This document shows positions 9,062 to 19,198 of a stretch of DNA of 36,248 nt, in pieces (position 1 is the first letter of the stretch; each line of letters starts with the position of its first letter). This DNA comes from Bremia lactucae. Taxonomy: Eukaryota; Oomycota; Peronosporomycetes; Peronosporales; Peronosporaceae. The position numbers were made by a program, and so were the translations under genes. A model generated the notes under the pieces. The model did no database searches. It was not told where the DNA came from and worked only from the letters and a program-made list of their open reading frames with translations. The stretch lies in contig NC_090628.1 in the NCBI RefSeq assembly GCF_004359215.1, positions 1,187,634 to 1,223,881 on the forward strand, written 5' to 3'.

Positions 9062-10412
9062 GCATTGTGGAGAATTGTGGTCGAATTTAACACAACTATT
9101 GCAAGTAGCTGTTGTGGAGTCGTCATTTTTTTCTTTTTTTCTTGCCTGGCCATTTTAATTTCTGGAATCTGTTATTGTCGGGGCGATGGACTGCTCTGGA
9201 CGCGGATATAGTTGACGGCTGAGTCGGTGTGCGTGGTGCTTTGCAGCGTAACGCGCAAACTCAAAATTGGATGCGATGTCGATAGCCTCTAGGAGCGTTG
9301 ACGGGCTTTCTTGCTAAATCTTCTTAGCGGCTTCTTCGCGTAACCCATTTGGAATCGCTGATGTCGAGCTCAGTTTGAGCCGGCAAGTCTTAAGACTTTG
9401 AGATGTATTCGTGGATGCTTTCCTTTTATTTCAAGTGGAACATCCGCTCGCGAAGATCATATTCGAAGTTCCTATACCTGAAGCGTTCGCTTAATTATTC
9501 TTAAAGAGCGACTATGATTTGTGCATGTTCATGCTCTCGCAGTCCATTTAAAAGGCACTATTCCAATTTATTACGGACAAGCCCTCATTGCTTGAGATTA
9601 GTGTCGTAAAACGTGATAAATATGTTTCTATACGTTGACGTTTACTGACATAATATTGCTCAGTAGCAAAGATCCCTAACTTAATGTGTTCGCCGAATTT
9701 TCCTACGTACATCGGACGGTCCTTCTTCGTTGCTTCCCGCGGGATGCAAGAGATCTTCAAGCTTTCATTAGCTTGCTGCATTTGCGCTTGCATATGAGCT
9801 TCAGCTAGGGCTTGATACTGTCGTTGCTGTTGTGTGAGGTACACTAACAGCTGCTGCATGGACATCAAGTCCATTCCTACAGGTGCCTCTGCCGTAGATG
9901 ACGAACCGGCCTGTGCATCAGCACGATCCTCGGTTGGCGTCGTATGCATTGGCGCGTGAAGCTCCTCTATTACTTGAAGAGATCATTCTGCTCTATTGAC
10001 GAGGTCTATAGTGTTTGGAGACGGGCACTCAGTTGCACAACCTCTTGTGGACTTCTCACTGCCGTGTACTGTCTTATATCAAAACCGAACCAAAAAAACT
10101 ATAGAAGAAAAGATCTTACTAACTCTTTACGTCTAATTATTCGAAAAGATGGATTATGTGATCTAGCGACGATTTTAAAGTCTCATGGATTTGGTCGATT
10201 CGCTTCTTGAGCAAACCAGTCGTTTCGTAAGCTGCATTACGAGCCCGGGGGTCTTTGCAATCCGAAATCTCGTTGCGAGCGAGCTTTGATTGCTTTGACG
10301 CTGCTGGCCACAAGTCACGTCGAGCTTTGTCGAGTGTTTTGTGATTTAACGACAGTGACTCTGCACTGTATTGAAAGGGATCTGTCGGCTCACGTGTTTT
10401 GCGTTTACCCAC
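9062..10412 (-). pseudogene. Gypsy G2 gag with CCHC zinc knuckle (broken)
   Basis: The N-terminal part is 10412-10137 (SLSLNHKTLDKARRDL), followed after a frame break by 9949-9548, with a Gln-rich coiled-coil-like stretch (MQQLLVYLTQQQRQYQALAE) and a segment KDRPMYVGKFGEH. A zinc knuckle CNSCVKFDHNSPQC (CX2CX4HX4C) lies at 9062-9103 and would bind packaged RNA. Several frame changes separate the parts. Confidence 0.72.
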
Positions 10413-10713
10413 ACAGTGTGCAACCAGAAACAGATCAGCAGCACGAGTGCAAATTAAGCAGCTCCAAAGAGTTCTTGTAGTTTTTTTTGAGTTCGTAATT
10501 CCAATGGCGGGACAGAGATTTGCCGAAGCAGAAGCACAGAACCACAGACCCGATTAATGAGACCCAACTATATATACCGCTTATAGAGTGCAACCGCACT
10601 AACTAGCCACCGAACGTTTGAGCTCGTTCACTAACACGACAACCCATTGTGATCTAGCACTTCCCACTATGTGGCTCGCAACCGATATCAACAGGAGAAC
10701 TCGCTTCCCACTA
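10413..10713. other. Gypsy G2 leader between 5' LTR and gag
   Basis: No gene is seen. A 16-bp sequence, CTTCCCACTATGTGGC, occurs at 10660-10675 and again at 10704-10719, so the inner edge of the 5' LTR is uncertain by 44 bp (10670 or 10714). I could not recognise the primer binding site. Confidence 0.5.
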
Positions 10714-11146
10714 TGTGGCCACGAGTAAGCTGGTTGCACTCTAACGGCCAACCTATGGCGGAGAGCGACTAGTTGGAAAGAGTTGTTGCTGCAAAAGCAA
10801 TTGGGAAGTGATTGGTCAAGCTGACTCCTTACCAATTGCCTTTTGACCAACTGGATTTACTTTTAAACCATCTAGGTCCTATCCTAAGAACTAACCTACG
10901 CTAATCACATCTGGTATGTACTCTACCAGCCATAGTGTATATGAACCTCAAAGTGTGGATTACCCAATATTGGAATATATACCATACGGATTTGTAAGTA
11001 TTCTGAGTATATTTTGAGCCAATCACACTTGGGTATACCTTCCTTAAAGTTCTAGTACAAGAAATATCAGTAGAGACAATTATGCATATCTATTTATGTC
11101 TTAAGACAAAAGTTGCAGTTACTGGTAATACTGCCAAAACGTCACA
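10714..11146 (-). repeat. 5' LTR of gypsy G2
   Basis: About 433 bp, homologous to 4739-5181 with many differences. It ends in GTCACA at the target duplication GTTTA. Confidence 0.75.
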
Positions 11147-11151
11147 GTTTA

Positions 11152-11333
11152 ATCCTTGAGTGGTAGACAAGATTCGCCGCCAATGCGATATATCCTTGAC
11201 TGTCTTGATAAATTGTTGTCGCATCACCCAAAAATGCTCCAAGTCTTTAGCAGTAGTCGGAGCCAGATCGCTTCCTGATTTGCGTTGTAAAGACTCATGT
11301 ACACAACTTGAAGAAGGTCTATGCCTGTAGAGC
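11152..11333 (-). pseudogene. Copia E RNase H fragment, upstream half
   Basis: The minus strand reads NQEAIWLRLLLKTWSIFGDA, TTIYQDSQGYIAL and a tail matching the RNase H segment of copia C (about 19950-20090). It is cut on one side by gypsy G2 and on the other by the copia A LTR at 11334. The rest of this element may be copia B (15463-16967), giving one old copia split by two later insertions. That is an inference from order, orientation and LTR family. Confidence 0.72.
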
Positions 11334-11778
11334 TGTTACTTGTGAGAATGTAAAACCATAAGTGGGTATGTGTTACTTGTGAATGAAAATTTTCACGTAT
11401 ATTCATTCCTAGGAAACAATGCTGGCGATTCGTTCCTATCGTCCAATGGTTTCTAACCACATTACTTTTCTTATGTTATTTGTCAAGGCACAAAATGGGG
11501 GACGTCAGTATCTGGCAGGATAGCGCTGGTGAACCCCAAACATCAGTTTCCTATATACTCAAAATTCCGTACCTTGCTGGGGCTCGCCCCCACGACCTCA
11601 CGGTTAGTGCTGCTTCATCTTACCGACTGAGTTATAATGTGGTTAAAGTTAAATTAAAAAAATTATTACTCCTGCGTACACCGAGTATATTAAAAACACT
11701 AAATTAAACTATGCAAATAAACCATCCTTTCCTACGTGTACAGTTATGTAATTACAGGGTTTCAACACCATTTTAACA
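11334..11778 (-). repeat. 3' LTR of copia A, with tRNA-like module
   Basis: 445 bp; on the minus strand it starts TGTTAAAATGG and ends CAAGTAACA. Its tRNA-like module (about 11650-11585, minus) has ATAACTCAGTCGGTAAGATG, then AGGTCGTGGGGGCGAGCCCC, which looks like a T-arm with TTCGAG changed to GGCGAG. The loop CTAACCG suggests a Val-AAC-like parent. After it comes GGGGTTCACCAGCGC and CTGCCAGATACTGACG, shared with S1 and L2 LTRs. The minus strand upstream of the LTR has ATCAAGGGAGAG, a polypurine tract. Confidence 0.8.
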
Positions 11779-11790
11779 CTCTCCCTTGAT

Positions 11791-12835
11791 GTTTGCACTC
11801 GGCGCTTGCTGAAATGTTCATCTTAAGACTCACAACGAACTTGCTCTATTTGTCCTTTGCAAGTGCTTTTGTGAGTTCATCGGCCATCACTTCTTCCGTG
11901 GGCTTGCATTCCAACTCGATGGACCTTGCGCTCGACCTTTCACATAAAAGTAATACTTGGCATCGATGTGCTTAGCTCTTTACGGCTAGACGGGATTCTA
12001 TGCCAATGCAACACATCCTTGTTTTTCTTGGAATATCGTTGTGGGTCCATTTTGAGGAAACTTCATGCCCTTCAGCAACAATCGAAGCCAAACCGCTTCT
12101 TTAACTGCGTTGTTGAGACTCATGAACCCAGTCTCTGTGCACAAAGTCGCAACCGTTGGCTGCCGCTTCGACTTCCACGAGATAACACCACCATTCAGGA
12201 AACACTACCATTTAGGTAACACTACCTTTCAGGAAGAAGACGTATCCAGTTGTCGAGCGTTGCGTATCCAAATTGCCAGCCCAATTGGCATCCGCCAAAC
12301 CAATGAGCTTTCCCTTGCTCGCGCGCCGAATACGATCTTAGTGCCTTAAGTTGTCTTCGCATACTTGAAAATCCTCTTGGCTGCAATCCAGTGTAGCTTC
12401 TCACAGTGCTCGCAGAACTTGGCCACCTCACAACGAGCATGTGCAATGTCAGGGTGAGTACAAGCTGCTACATACATGATCGATCCCACAAGTTCGCGAT
12501 ACGGGAACTTGGATACAATCACTTTCTTGTCCGTTAATTTTAGAAGCTTCGATACTGTCTGCTGGGGTGTGTACTTCCTTGCACTTCTCGGTGCCAAACT
12601 TCTTTGAAAGTCGCTTGATCTATGCGCACTGGCGCGCTGGTTCATTGAGATCATCTTGCGGCTTCTGTCGCGATGGATCTCGAATTCTGAACAGTATTTG
12701 AGCTCTCCAAGTTATTTGATGTTGGTTGCTTTCTTCAATGCGCTCTTGATCATTTCGAAATGCTCGGCGGCTCCGCTTCAAAATCCTCAGTCGCGACAAT
12801 TGCGAGTGCAGTATTATGAACTCCTTCCGATCCAC
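11791..12835 (-). pseudogene. Copia A RT end and RNase H (broken)
   Basis: The minus strand reads SKLLKLTDKK, FPYRELVGSIMYVAACTHPD, HARCEVAKFCE, WIAAKRIFKYAKTT and near the end VMADELTKALAKDK, all typical of the copia RT-RNase H junction and RNase H. The RT palm with Y-V-D-D is missing: at about 12800 the sequence jumps from the N-terminal RT motif (DTFVPVDRKE) to the segment after the active site. Stops are frequent. Confidence 0.75.
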
Positions 12836-13262
12836 TGGAACGAATGTGTCTGCGTAATCAATTCCGGGTCATTGTGCGATTCCCGTGGCCACGAGCCGTG
12901 TGTTGAACTTGATAAAAATCCATTCGGGTTGCATTTGATTCGAAATCCCACTTGCATACGATAGCCTTCTGTCCTTGCGGCATATCCACGAGCTCCCACG
13001 TCTTTTGCTTCTCCGACGATATAATTTTGCTCCTCATTGCTTCAAGCCACTGATCCTTGTATCTGCTAGTCATCACCTCACGGTACACAGGTCGCTTGGT
13101 CACCGTCAATGTCCTCGGCATTAAGGGAGTATCGCGCGTCGTAGTCGCCCGCATAGTTATACAAGTTGAATAATTTTCGGGGATTGTTTGGATACTCCGG
13201 CTCGTAGCGCACCACACCTCACTTCTCGCGTACCAGACGCACCATCGTATCTTTTCCTCCAT
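12836..13262 (-). pseudogene. Copia A RT N-terminal part (broken)
   Basis: The minus strand shows YKDQWLEAMRSKIISSEKQK, TWELVDMPQGQKAIVCKWDF, the usual entry to copia RT. It is followed by a shifted remnant of the Lys-rich fingers region and by the deletion of the palm. Confidence 0.75.
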
Positions 13263-13264
13263 CG

Positions 13265-14285
13265 CTACCTGGGGGTACTTGAAGTCCTTTTAGGTATGTG
13301 GTCTGTTGGCCCTGCTTCCATTCTATGTGTCTGGCTAGGGCGTAGCGGTGGTGTCCAACGTTCCTCTGGTGGCGACGTTTCACCATTTAGGTTGTTAGTA
13401 TTTACTACACTAGTAATGTCAAGGACATTGTCGGCTTGGTTTGTTTCGTGGGTCCTTGTTGCTTGCTCATCGAAAGTCACCTTTTGAGTTATTATGATTG
13501 ACCTATCGCTTGCATTGATAAGCCGGCATGCCTTGTGATCCTTGGCGTATCCGAGAAGGTAGCACTTTAAGCCAAAATCGTCCAGCTTCTTGCGCTCCTC
13601 CTTCGTTGTTCTATGCGCAAAGCATACAGCATTAAACACGACCATGTGCTCCATACGTGGTTTCCGCTTGAGCAACATCTCAAAAGGACTTGAGTTCTTG
13701 TTGGACGAATTTGGCAAAACATTTCTGATATCCGCTGCCATCATCGTTGCCTCGCTCTAATAGCTCTTGTCCAGACCGCTGTCTTGAAGCATGCATCTTG
13801 TTATCTCGACCAGGGTCCTGTTCATACGCTCTTCCATACCATTCTGCTGCAGATTACATGACACGGTATATTCTTGCTAGATTCCGCGTCTGCCACAAAT
13901 TGCTTCCATGCGAGTTTTTCGATACTCACCACAATTGTCACTGCGCAGCACCTTTAATTTTTGTGTCTGCAGCCGTTCTCACGTCCTTACAGAATTTATC
14001 AAACACTCCCGGTACTTCACTCTTAGTGCGCATCGGGCAGATCGTGAAAAATCGGCTCTTAATCGTAATAAAGGTAACGATATACTTGAAAACGGACTTC
14101 GAAGCTGGACTGATTGTTCCAATCACGTCTTTAAAAGCTGCTTCATCGTGTAAAAGGTATTTTTCACTTGCCTCAGCTGCAGCGCCGTTGATTTGGCCGT
14201 CTTTAGTCATCTCATCAACCGTTCTATAGCATGTATGGTCGAGACGTCTGTGCCAACTCCAATTTTGCCAGTTGTCAGGTGGCAT
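13265..14285 (-). pseudogene. Copia A integrase (broken, catalytic motifs partly kept)
   Basis: From 14285 the minus strand gives WSWHRRLDHTCYRTVDEM (zinc-binding region), VIGTISPASKSVFKYIVTF (around the first Asp), then SDNCGEYRKTRME (second Asp, about 13955-13915) and NGMEERMNRTLVEITR (Glu, about 13850-13800). The C-terminal part 13744-13265 has NSSPFEMLLKRKP, FNAVCFAHRTTKEER and LDDFGLKCYLLGYA. Frameshifts separate these pieces. Confidence 0.8.
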
Positions 14286-15395
14286 TCTTCTTCGGCATTC
14301 GTATTAATATATATAATCTTTCCTTTCTTCGGAACTGTCGCCACAAGCTTTCCTTTGAGCTTTACGATGCCTTTTCAGTAATCTCGACGGACATACCACG
14401 CGCAGTGCGGCTGTCACAGAAAATTAGTACTTGTTTTAAAAAAATTCATGAAGAATCGTCTCCAAGCGTGGTTTATCCATGCTGACCCGTTTGCACGCGT
14501 AGTGCAACAGTTCCGTATCCAAGAACCTTCAATTGTGCGCTGTTTTTTGCGCTGGGATACACTCTAATTTCTATCGCCTTGTACTCCACGAACGATTTGC
14601 GGTCCTTACACATGTATGTCGAAGCCCCCCTGTCATCAAACCACGCACCGCTTGAAACCGTATCCGCTCTGAGAAAAGCAACGTTTGATTGTTCATGTCA
14701 CTCGACTTGTCTCGCCTCTTGGATCGTCAGTCTCTTGCGTAGTGGCCCCTTTTGCCACAATTAAAGCACGCCTCAGATGATGCCTTGGTCTACGACCGCG
14801 CTGCTTTTTGTACTGCTACTTTTGATTCTTGCTGCTTGTTCACCGTGCCTTAGCTACCTCGATGCGCGTCGACTCCTTCTGACGCACTTCTTCAGCAATC
14901 AACTTGCTCACGGAATCCCCAACACTGAACGACGCGATCGACATTAGAAACGCTTTAATGAGACGATCGTAGCAAGCGGGCAACCTTCACAGCATCGTCG
15001 CGCAAACGTCGTCCTCGCCTGGTTCGCAATTCGCGATCTTCGTCTCCATTACCAGATTCTCAAACGCCATAACGTGGTCGCTGATATTTGGCGACGCATA
15101 CCGAAAAGACGCAAACTTGGTCTGTTCGCCATATTCTGCGTGCGATCAAACTTCTGAAGTATCACCCACGCCTCCTATGCACTTGTTGTAGTCACAACGT
15201 GCATAAGCTGCAAATCGCTGAGGCTGAGAGCGATCGGTGCGTGCGCTGCTGTTCCGTCGACTTTGATACGGGTGCTTCACCGGTAATTGCTCCTCACAGT
15301 CCCTTTGGCATGAGGTACATCCTCATCTTGAAACTCTTCAAGGCATAAATGCTTCCGTCGAAGGGTTGGATCTTGACGCTTGATCATTGTTTGGG
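14286..15395 (-). pseudogene. Copia A gag, zinc knuckle and protease region (broken)
   Basis: Gag begins near 15395 (MSPNNDQASRSNPSTEAF) and includes MRMYLMPKG and FASFRYASPNISDHVMAFE. The zinc knuckle CFNCGKRGHYARD is at 14727-14768, but the fourth Cys codon is TGA. The retropepsin site after it reads DDRGAS rather than DSGAS. It is clearly defective. Confidence 0.75.
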
Positions 15396-15565
15396 CTCAT
15401 AACGTAAAGAAGGTTTATGTTTGCAGAGTTGTGACTTGTGGCCGAGACTTCAAATCAAAAGTGTTAATCCCTTGGCCATGAGTCGTGCCTTGAGTTGGAT
15501 AACAGATCCATTCCGCAGCGTGAAATTCGAAAAACTCACTCTGCAAGTTCTCTAACGCAATGTAC

Positions 15566-15825
15566 TACCAACCTCGGTGGCCGAGTGATTAAGCTCTGGA
15601 ACTGGGATCGGGAGGTACGTAGATCGATACCCGCGGAGGGCGGTACGATGACACATCGCCAGAGATAGGCTAAAAAGCAGACGAGCAACCATCCAATGAT
15701 TGGCCGCTCTGCCAATCCGCACCGAAGGTGTGTGATAGTTGGGCGGGAGGAGGCCCTGTAGCAAAAATTCCCCATAGTATAATGAGGGGCGGGGTTTCAA
15801 TAAGAGAATTTCGTCAAAAATAAAA
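15566..15825 (+). mobile_element. tRNA-derived SINE-like insertion in copia B
   Basis: A 260-bp element starts with a tRNA-like head (CTCGGTGGCCGAGTGATTAAG as A-box region, GTAGATCGATACCC as B-box region, resembling a type II Leu/Ser tRNA) and ends in AAAAATAAAA. It is flanked by TCTCTAACGCAATGTAC (15549-15565) and TCTCTAGCGCAATGTAC (15826-15842), a 17-bp duplication with one change. Length, Pol III-like boxes, A-rich tail and long target duplication are the marks of a SINE moved by LINE machinery. No LINE is seen here. Confidence 0.85.
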
Positions 15826-15842
15826 TCTCTAGCGCAATGTAC

Positions 15843-16650
15843 TTCACTGAAGTTTCACGTCCTTGAACATATGCTTCGAAGGTCGCTGTCGATTAAACAC
15901 GCGGCGCTTACAGACAATTCAGTCGTATGACATGCAGCGGCTCCTCTGATCTTCGTCACTCGGCGACCCACGCTTCTTAGGTCAGCTGTCTTTTACTTAG
16001 TGGCCCGCCTTGCCACAGTTTAAGCGCGTTTCGGGCGCTGTCTCTATTCTACGCCCACGCTGCTTCCATAGCGGCTTCTTCGCATTCTTACTGTTGGCAA
16101 GCAGCACCGTAGTTTCTTCAATACGCACCGACTCTATCTGACGAACTTCTTCGGCGAACAGCTTGCTCACCATATCCCCAATCTCGATTGTCATTAATAA
16201 TGCCTGAACAAGGCTGGGCAAAGTCTGAAGCATTGTAGCGCAGACATCTTCTTCACTTGGCCCACAGCCTTCGCTCTTCATCTCTAGCATGAGCCTTTAT
16301 AAAGCCATAACAAGCTCATTGATGCTCGGGGACGTGTGCCGGAAAGACAAAAAATTCTCCTTGAGCCAGAGTCGATTCGCCATGCTCTGGGTCTCCAGAA
16401 AGCTAAGCTTCAAGCGCGATCCATGCATCCCGCACACTCTGTGCACTTATAACGTGCATAAACTGCGAGTCCCTTAGCTTCAGGGCAATTGCCGCGCGGG
16501 CCTGCTGCTCCGTTAGTATGGATACGGCCGCCTCGCCGGTTATCGCCACCCGCAGTCCCTTCGACATGAGGTACATCCTCATATTGAAATTCCACAAATT
16601 GTTAGTCGCTACAATCGAAGGGATTCACTCGGATACTGAAATCGTTACTT
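15843..16650 (-). pseudogene. Copia B gag and protease start (broken)
   Basis: The minus strand carries MRMYLMSKGLRVAITGEAAV, ALKLRDSQFMHVISAQSVRD, WLKENFLSFRHTSPSIS, CGPSEEDVCATMLQTLP and SKLFAEEVRQIESVRIEE. The knuckle reads RLNCGKAGH then a stop, so its first Cys is replaced by Arg. This is the UBN2-type gag of Ty1/copia elements. Confidence 0.78.
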
Positions 16651-16681
16651 GGGCTTATCTGAAAAAGGAATCACTAAAACT

Positions 16682-16967
16682 TGTTAAGTTGGCTTGTGGT
16701 CGGGACTGCAAAACCATAAGTGAGATTATGATTGAGTCAGGTCCTATCATGTGCTCTTTGTCTTAAATTGTCTAATCAATCATAGGTCAATCAATCTGTC
16801 ATTGTCCTATCAATCCACACGTCGATACGTATCGACTTGTCCAATAAATTATAAGTATATCAATCTGTCAGTGTCCCATTAATCAGGTGGGGCTTAAGTT
16901 ATCCCAAATCTAATATGCAACATGCAGTTGTTAGGTTGCTAAGCAGTCAGAACTTCACCTCTATAAA
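16682..16967 (-). repeat. 5' LTR of copia B
   Basis: About 286 bp; on + it starts TGTTAAGTTGGCTTGTGGTC and ends near CACCTCTATAA (expected CACCTCTAACA). It is the same family as 4092-4579 and the copia C LTRs. It has no tRNA-like module. Confidence 0.7.
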
Positions 16968-17242
16968 AACTTTGCAGCATCGTCGCGCAAATGTCATCCT
17001 CACTTGGCCCGCAATTCGCGCGCTTCAACTCCATAACCACTTTCTCTACATTCATAAAGTGCCCGTTGATATTTGGCGACGCATACCGAAAAGACGCAAA
17101 CTTCTCCTTAAGCCAAAGTCGGTACGCCATATCCTGACATCCTCATTTTGAAAGTGTGTTTCCGTCGAAGGGTTGGACCTTGACGCTTAAAACTTTGCTT
17201 GGGCTCACAATCTGAAAAAAAATTATGCATAAAAAGAAGCTA
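16968..17242 (-). pseudogene. Copia F gag fragment with internal deletion
   Basis: The minus strand starts MSPSKVLSVKVQPFDG near 17205, then jumps (deletion) to YRLWLKEKFASFRYASPNIN, VEKVVMELKRANCGPSEDDI and CATMLQ, ending at the copia B LTR. Upstream it abuts the L2 LTR copy at 17243, which lacks its last five bases. Confidence 0.7.
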
Positions 17243-17649
17243 CTTGTGGTCGAGTATGTAACACCAGAAGTTAGTATATAAATTGAGTATGTTTTTCGTG
17301 AGTGAATTGATCTTACGTCCATTTGTTCCTACGGAATGCTGCTGGCCATTCGTTTCTATCGACCATTAGTTTGTAAGCACGTTACTTTCCTTCTGTTGTC
17401 ACAGCAACATAAATGGGACACGTCATTATCTGGCAGGCCAAACATCAGTTCTCTATATATTTAAGCTTCCGGACATTGATGGGGAAGGAGTCGGAACCTC
17501 TCATTAGTGGTGCCACATCTTACCGATTGAGCTACAATGTGATTCGATCTTCTTTTGCGTACAAAATCGGTACAAACACTCAATAAACTATGCTGTCGAT
17601 AGCAGCGGCACGACAAAGCCGTCAGTGGGAGACACCATTTGCAATTAAT
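17243..17649 (-). repeat. LTR L2 copy 2
   Basis: A reverse copy of 3457-3868 missing the five terminal bases at the 17243 side. The tRNA-like module is at about 17480-17545 on the minus strand. Confidence 0.72.
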
Positions 17650-18034
17650 CGAGTCGGTGGGCCAGCATCACTCGGCACAGTCATTGTAAGGGGGGAGCAT
17701 CGTGTGGCGCGTTTATCGGCTCGTCGCTAACGATGGTGCCGCTAGAGCCGATGACACGTCAGGATTTGAGGCTTCCATGGCGTTCAGCGGAGATCCGGAG
17801 GTACCTAGGATAGCAGAGCGACCTGGGCGTCTCAGCAGGGCAGGCTGGATCACGATAGAGACACGCAGCGGAATCTAACGAACGGCCGAGAGGCGTCGGA
17901 GGGAGGTGGCAAAGCAATAGGAGCTATAAAACAGCTGTCATATCCATCTTGCGGAAGATGGTGGAAGAAAAGTTTGAGCAGTTTGAGAATAAAAATTAAA
18001 TATATATAACAGAAGGAATCCTACAAACCAACAA

Positions 18035-18115
18035 GTCAGTTTGCCCGAGTGGTCTAAGGGGTTACGTTCAGGTCGTAATGTTCTCGAACGCGTGGGTTCA
18101 AATCCCACAGCTGAC
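18035..18115 (+). tRNA. tRNA-Leu (anticodon CAG), copy 2
   Basis: Its 81-nt sequence is identical to the copies at 2991-3071 and 25228-25308, with all stems intact and anticodon CAG. The upstream flank is AT-rich (TATATATAAC), as in the other copies. Confidence 0.93.
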
Positions 18116-18820
18116 AAATCTTTCATCCGTCTTGATTGAGTTCAAGAAGTAATGCTTAAGTCCCAAAATAGGCGTTAAATTGAAAGCGTAAGGTATTACC
18201 ACATTCGTTAGGCTCGCTTTGGCCACTCGCAATGGCGACTTCGATGCATTTACTGAAAAGACCACCGGAAACTCCTCATGTACTTGTGTAAGGGACCCAC
18301 GTTTGGCTATTGTTGAGGTATATGTACATACCTCCCTGGAATCGATTCGTCCAAATGCGTGATGTTATGCTCGGTATTAATGCGTGGAATATGTCCGTCG
18401 TACGTATGGGATATGTCAGCGTAGCATTCAGCGTCAGTGTTATGGCTAGTCATCGGTGTGTCAAAATAACGAGATATTACAGCAACCTTGGGCAAACCCG
18501 AGTCAAGAATTCGAACAATTTAATTACACCATACAAATTATAGTCAGTCGCACAATGCATCTTGTATTACATTATTTTTAATTTGATACGCAAATAATTA
18601 AAATTATGGCATAAATGAAGTAATAGCAAGGTTGGTGCTATTCCCCGATGTATATCTTTATTTCGTATGTATCCTTAAGAGCAGCAAAATATTAATTAAA
18701 GATATCGACCGGATTTGAAGAATTCTATTTATGTGAGACTGGATCTTAAAGAGGTACAGAATAGAAGGAAAAATGAATTGTTTTGCTTAATATATCCTGT
18801 AATCTAAAAGTAATATCGTA

Positions 18821-18892
18821 GGGCGCATAGCGCAGTAGTAGCGCGTCCGCTTTGCATGCGGAAGGCCCCGGGTTCAATCCCCGGTGTGTCCA
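18821..18892 (+). tRNA. tRNA-Ala (anticodon TGC), copy 2, D-loop variant
   Basis: A 72-nt cloverleaf: acceptor GGGCGCA/TGTGTCC, anticodon stem TCCGC/GCGGA with loop TTTGCAT (anticodon TGC), T-arm CCGGGTTCAATCCCCGG, discriminator A. Against the copy at 24451-24522 it has one change, AGTGGTAG to AGTAGTAG, in the D-loop/A-box, which hits the normally invariant GG pair. It may transcribe or fold less well. Confidence 0.9.
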
Positions 18893-19198
18893 TCCATCAC
18901 TTTATAATTGAAACAAGACGCAACAGACGCCAAACACTGTAATCGTGGATAGACGTTCAACCTTCTTGTGCATATTTACCGCAACAAACATTTACGGTGA
19001 CCAAATATCCGAACAAATTCATTACATTACAGCTGAAATTTTATGCTTGGCGTTTTAACGTTGTAGAGTTGCTTGACTGCGTCCTTAATTTGACTACTAT
19101 TATCATTTGATTCTCAAGAAACAAGACATTACTGATCCAGCAACATCAAAACAAGTGTGGGCGGGCGCTACTATACCAGTACCACAATACTTAAGCAT

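Larger units (their letters stand above)
4739..11146 (-). mobile_element. Gypsy element G2, complete but decayed, nested in copia E
   Basis: A 6.4-kb element with LTRs at both ends starts TGTAACAC and ends GTCACA. It is flanked by GCTTA (4734-4738) and GTTTA (11147-11151), a 5-bp duplication with one change. The order on the minus strand is 5' LTR, gag with zinc knuckle, protease region, RT, RNase H, integrase, chromodomain-like end, 3' LTR. The two LTRs have diverged considerably and every ORF is broken, so the insertion is old. A foreign G1-type fragment sits inside at about 7325-7740. It lacks the dense hairpins seen in G1/G3. Confidence 0.85.
11334..15462 (-). mobile_element. Copia element A (Ty1/copia), decayed, 5' LTR mostly lost
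   Basis: The minus-strand order is a 33-bp 5' LTR remnant (15430-15462), gag (about 15395-14780), zinc knuckle, protease, integrase, RT with its catalytic core deleted, RNase H, polypurine tract (11779-11790) and 3' LTR (11334-11778). It cuts copia E, with AGAGC at 11329-11333 as the possible left target site; no matching right copy was found because the 5' LTR is truncated against copia B. Confidence 0.8.
15463..16967 (-). mobile_element. Copia B remnant (5' LTR, gag, protease start, RT scrap)
   Basis: The minus-strand order is 5' LTR (16682-16967), gag (about 16650-16000), protease start, SINE-like insertion, then a scrap reading IQLKARLMAKG from RT (about 15510-15465) joined to copia A. 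Integrase and most of RT are deleted. LTR family and orientation fit the 3' LTR at 4092-4579, so B and E may be ends of one element. Confidence 0.65.
17243..19060 (-). repeat. Duplicated tRNA unit, copy 2 (inverted arm)
   Basis: This matches 24285-26100 in reverse orientation over about 1.8 kb, including LTR L2, tRNA-Leu, tRNA-Ala and the AT-rich stretch between and beyond them. The region 18116-18820 between the tRNAs has no convincing gene. Its two short overlapping frames are conserved only because the copies are recent. Confidence 0.88.

Noticed and set aside
15536..15800. Two minus-strand ORFs of about 80 codons
   Set aside because: They lie inside the SINE-like insertion and read its tRNA head backwards.
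17700..17878. Open frame of about 60 codons with an internal ATG at 17777, present in all three tRNA units
   Set aside because: Short, no recognised motif, and the copies are too similar to show coding constraint; an uncharacterised small gene cannot be excluded.
18307..18543. Overlapping small ORFs (77 and 62 codons), also at 24800-25036
   Set aside because: They lie on opposite strands of the same bases between tRNA genes, and both are kept only because the unit is duplicated; changes between copies alter amino acids freely.
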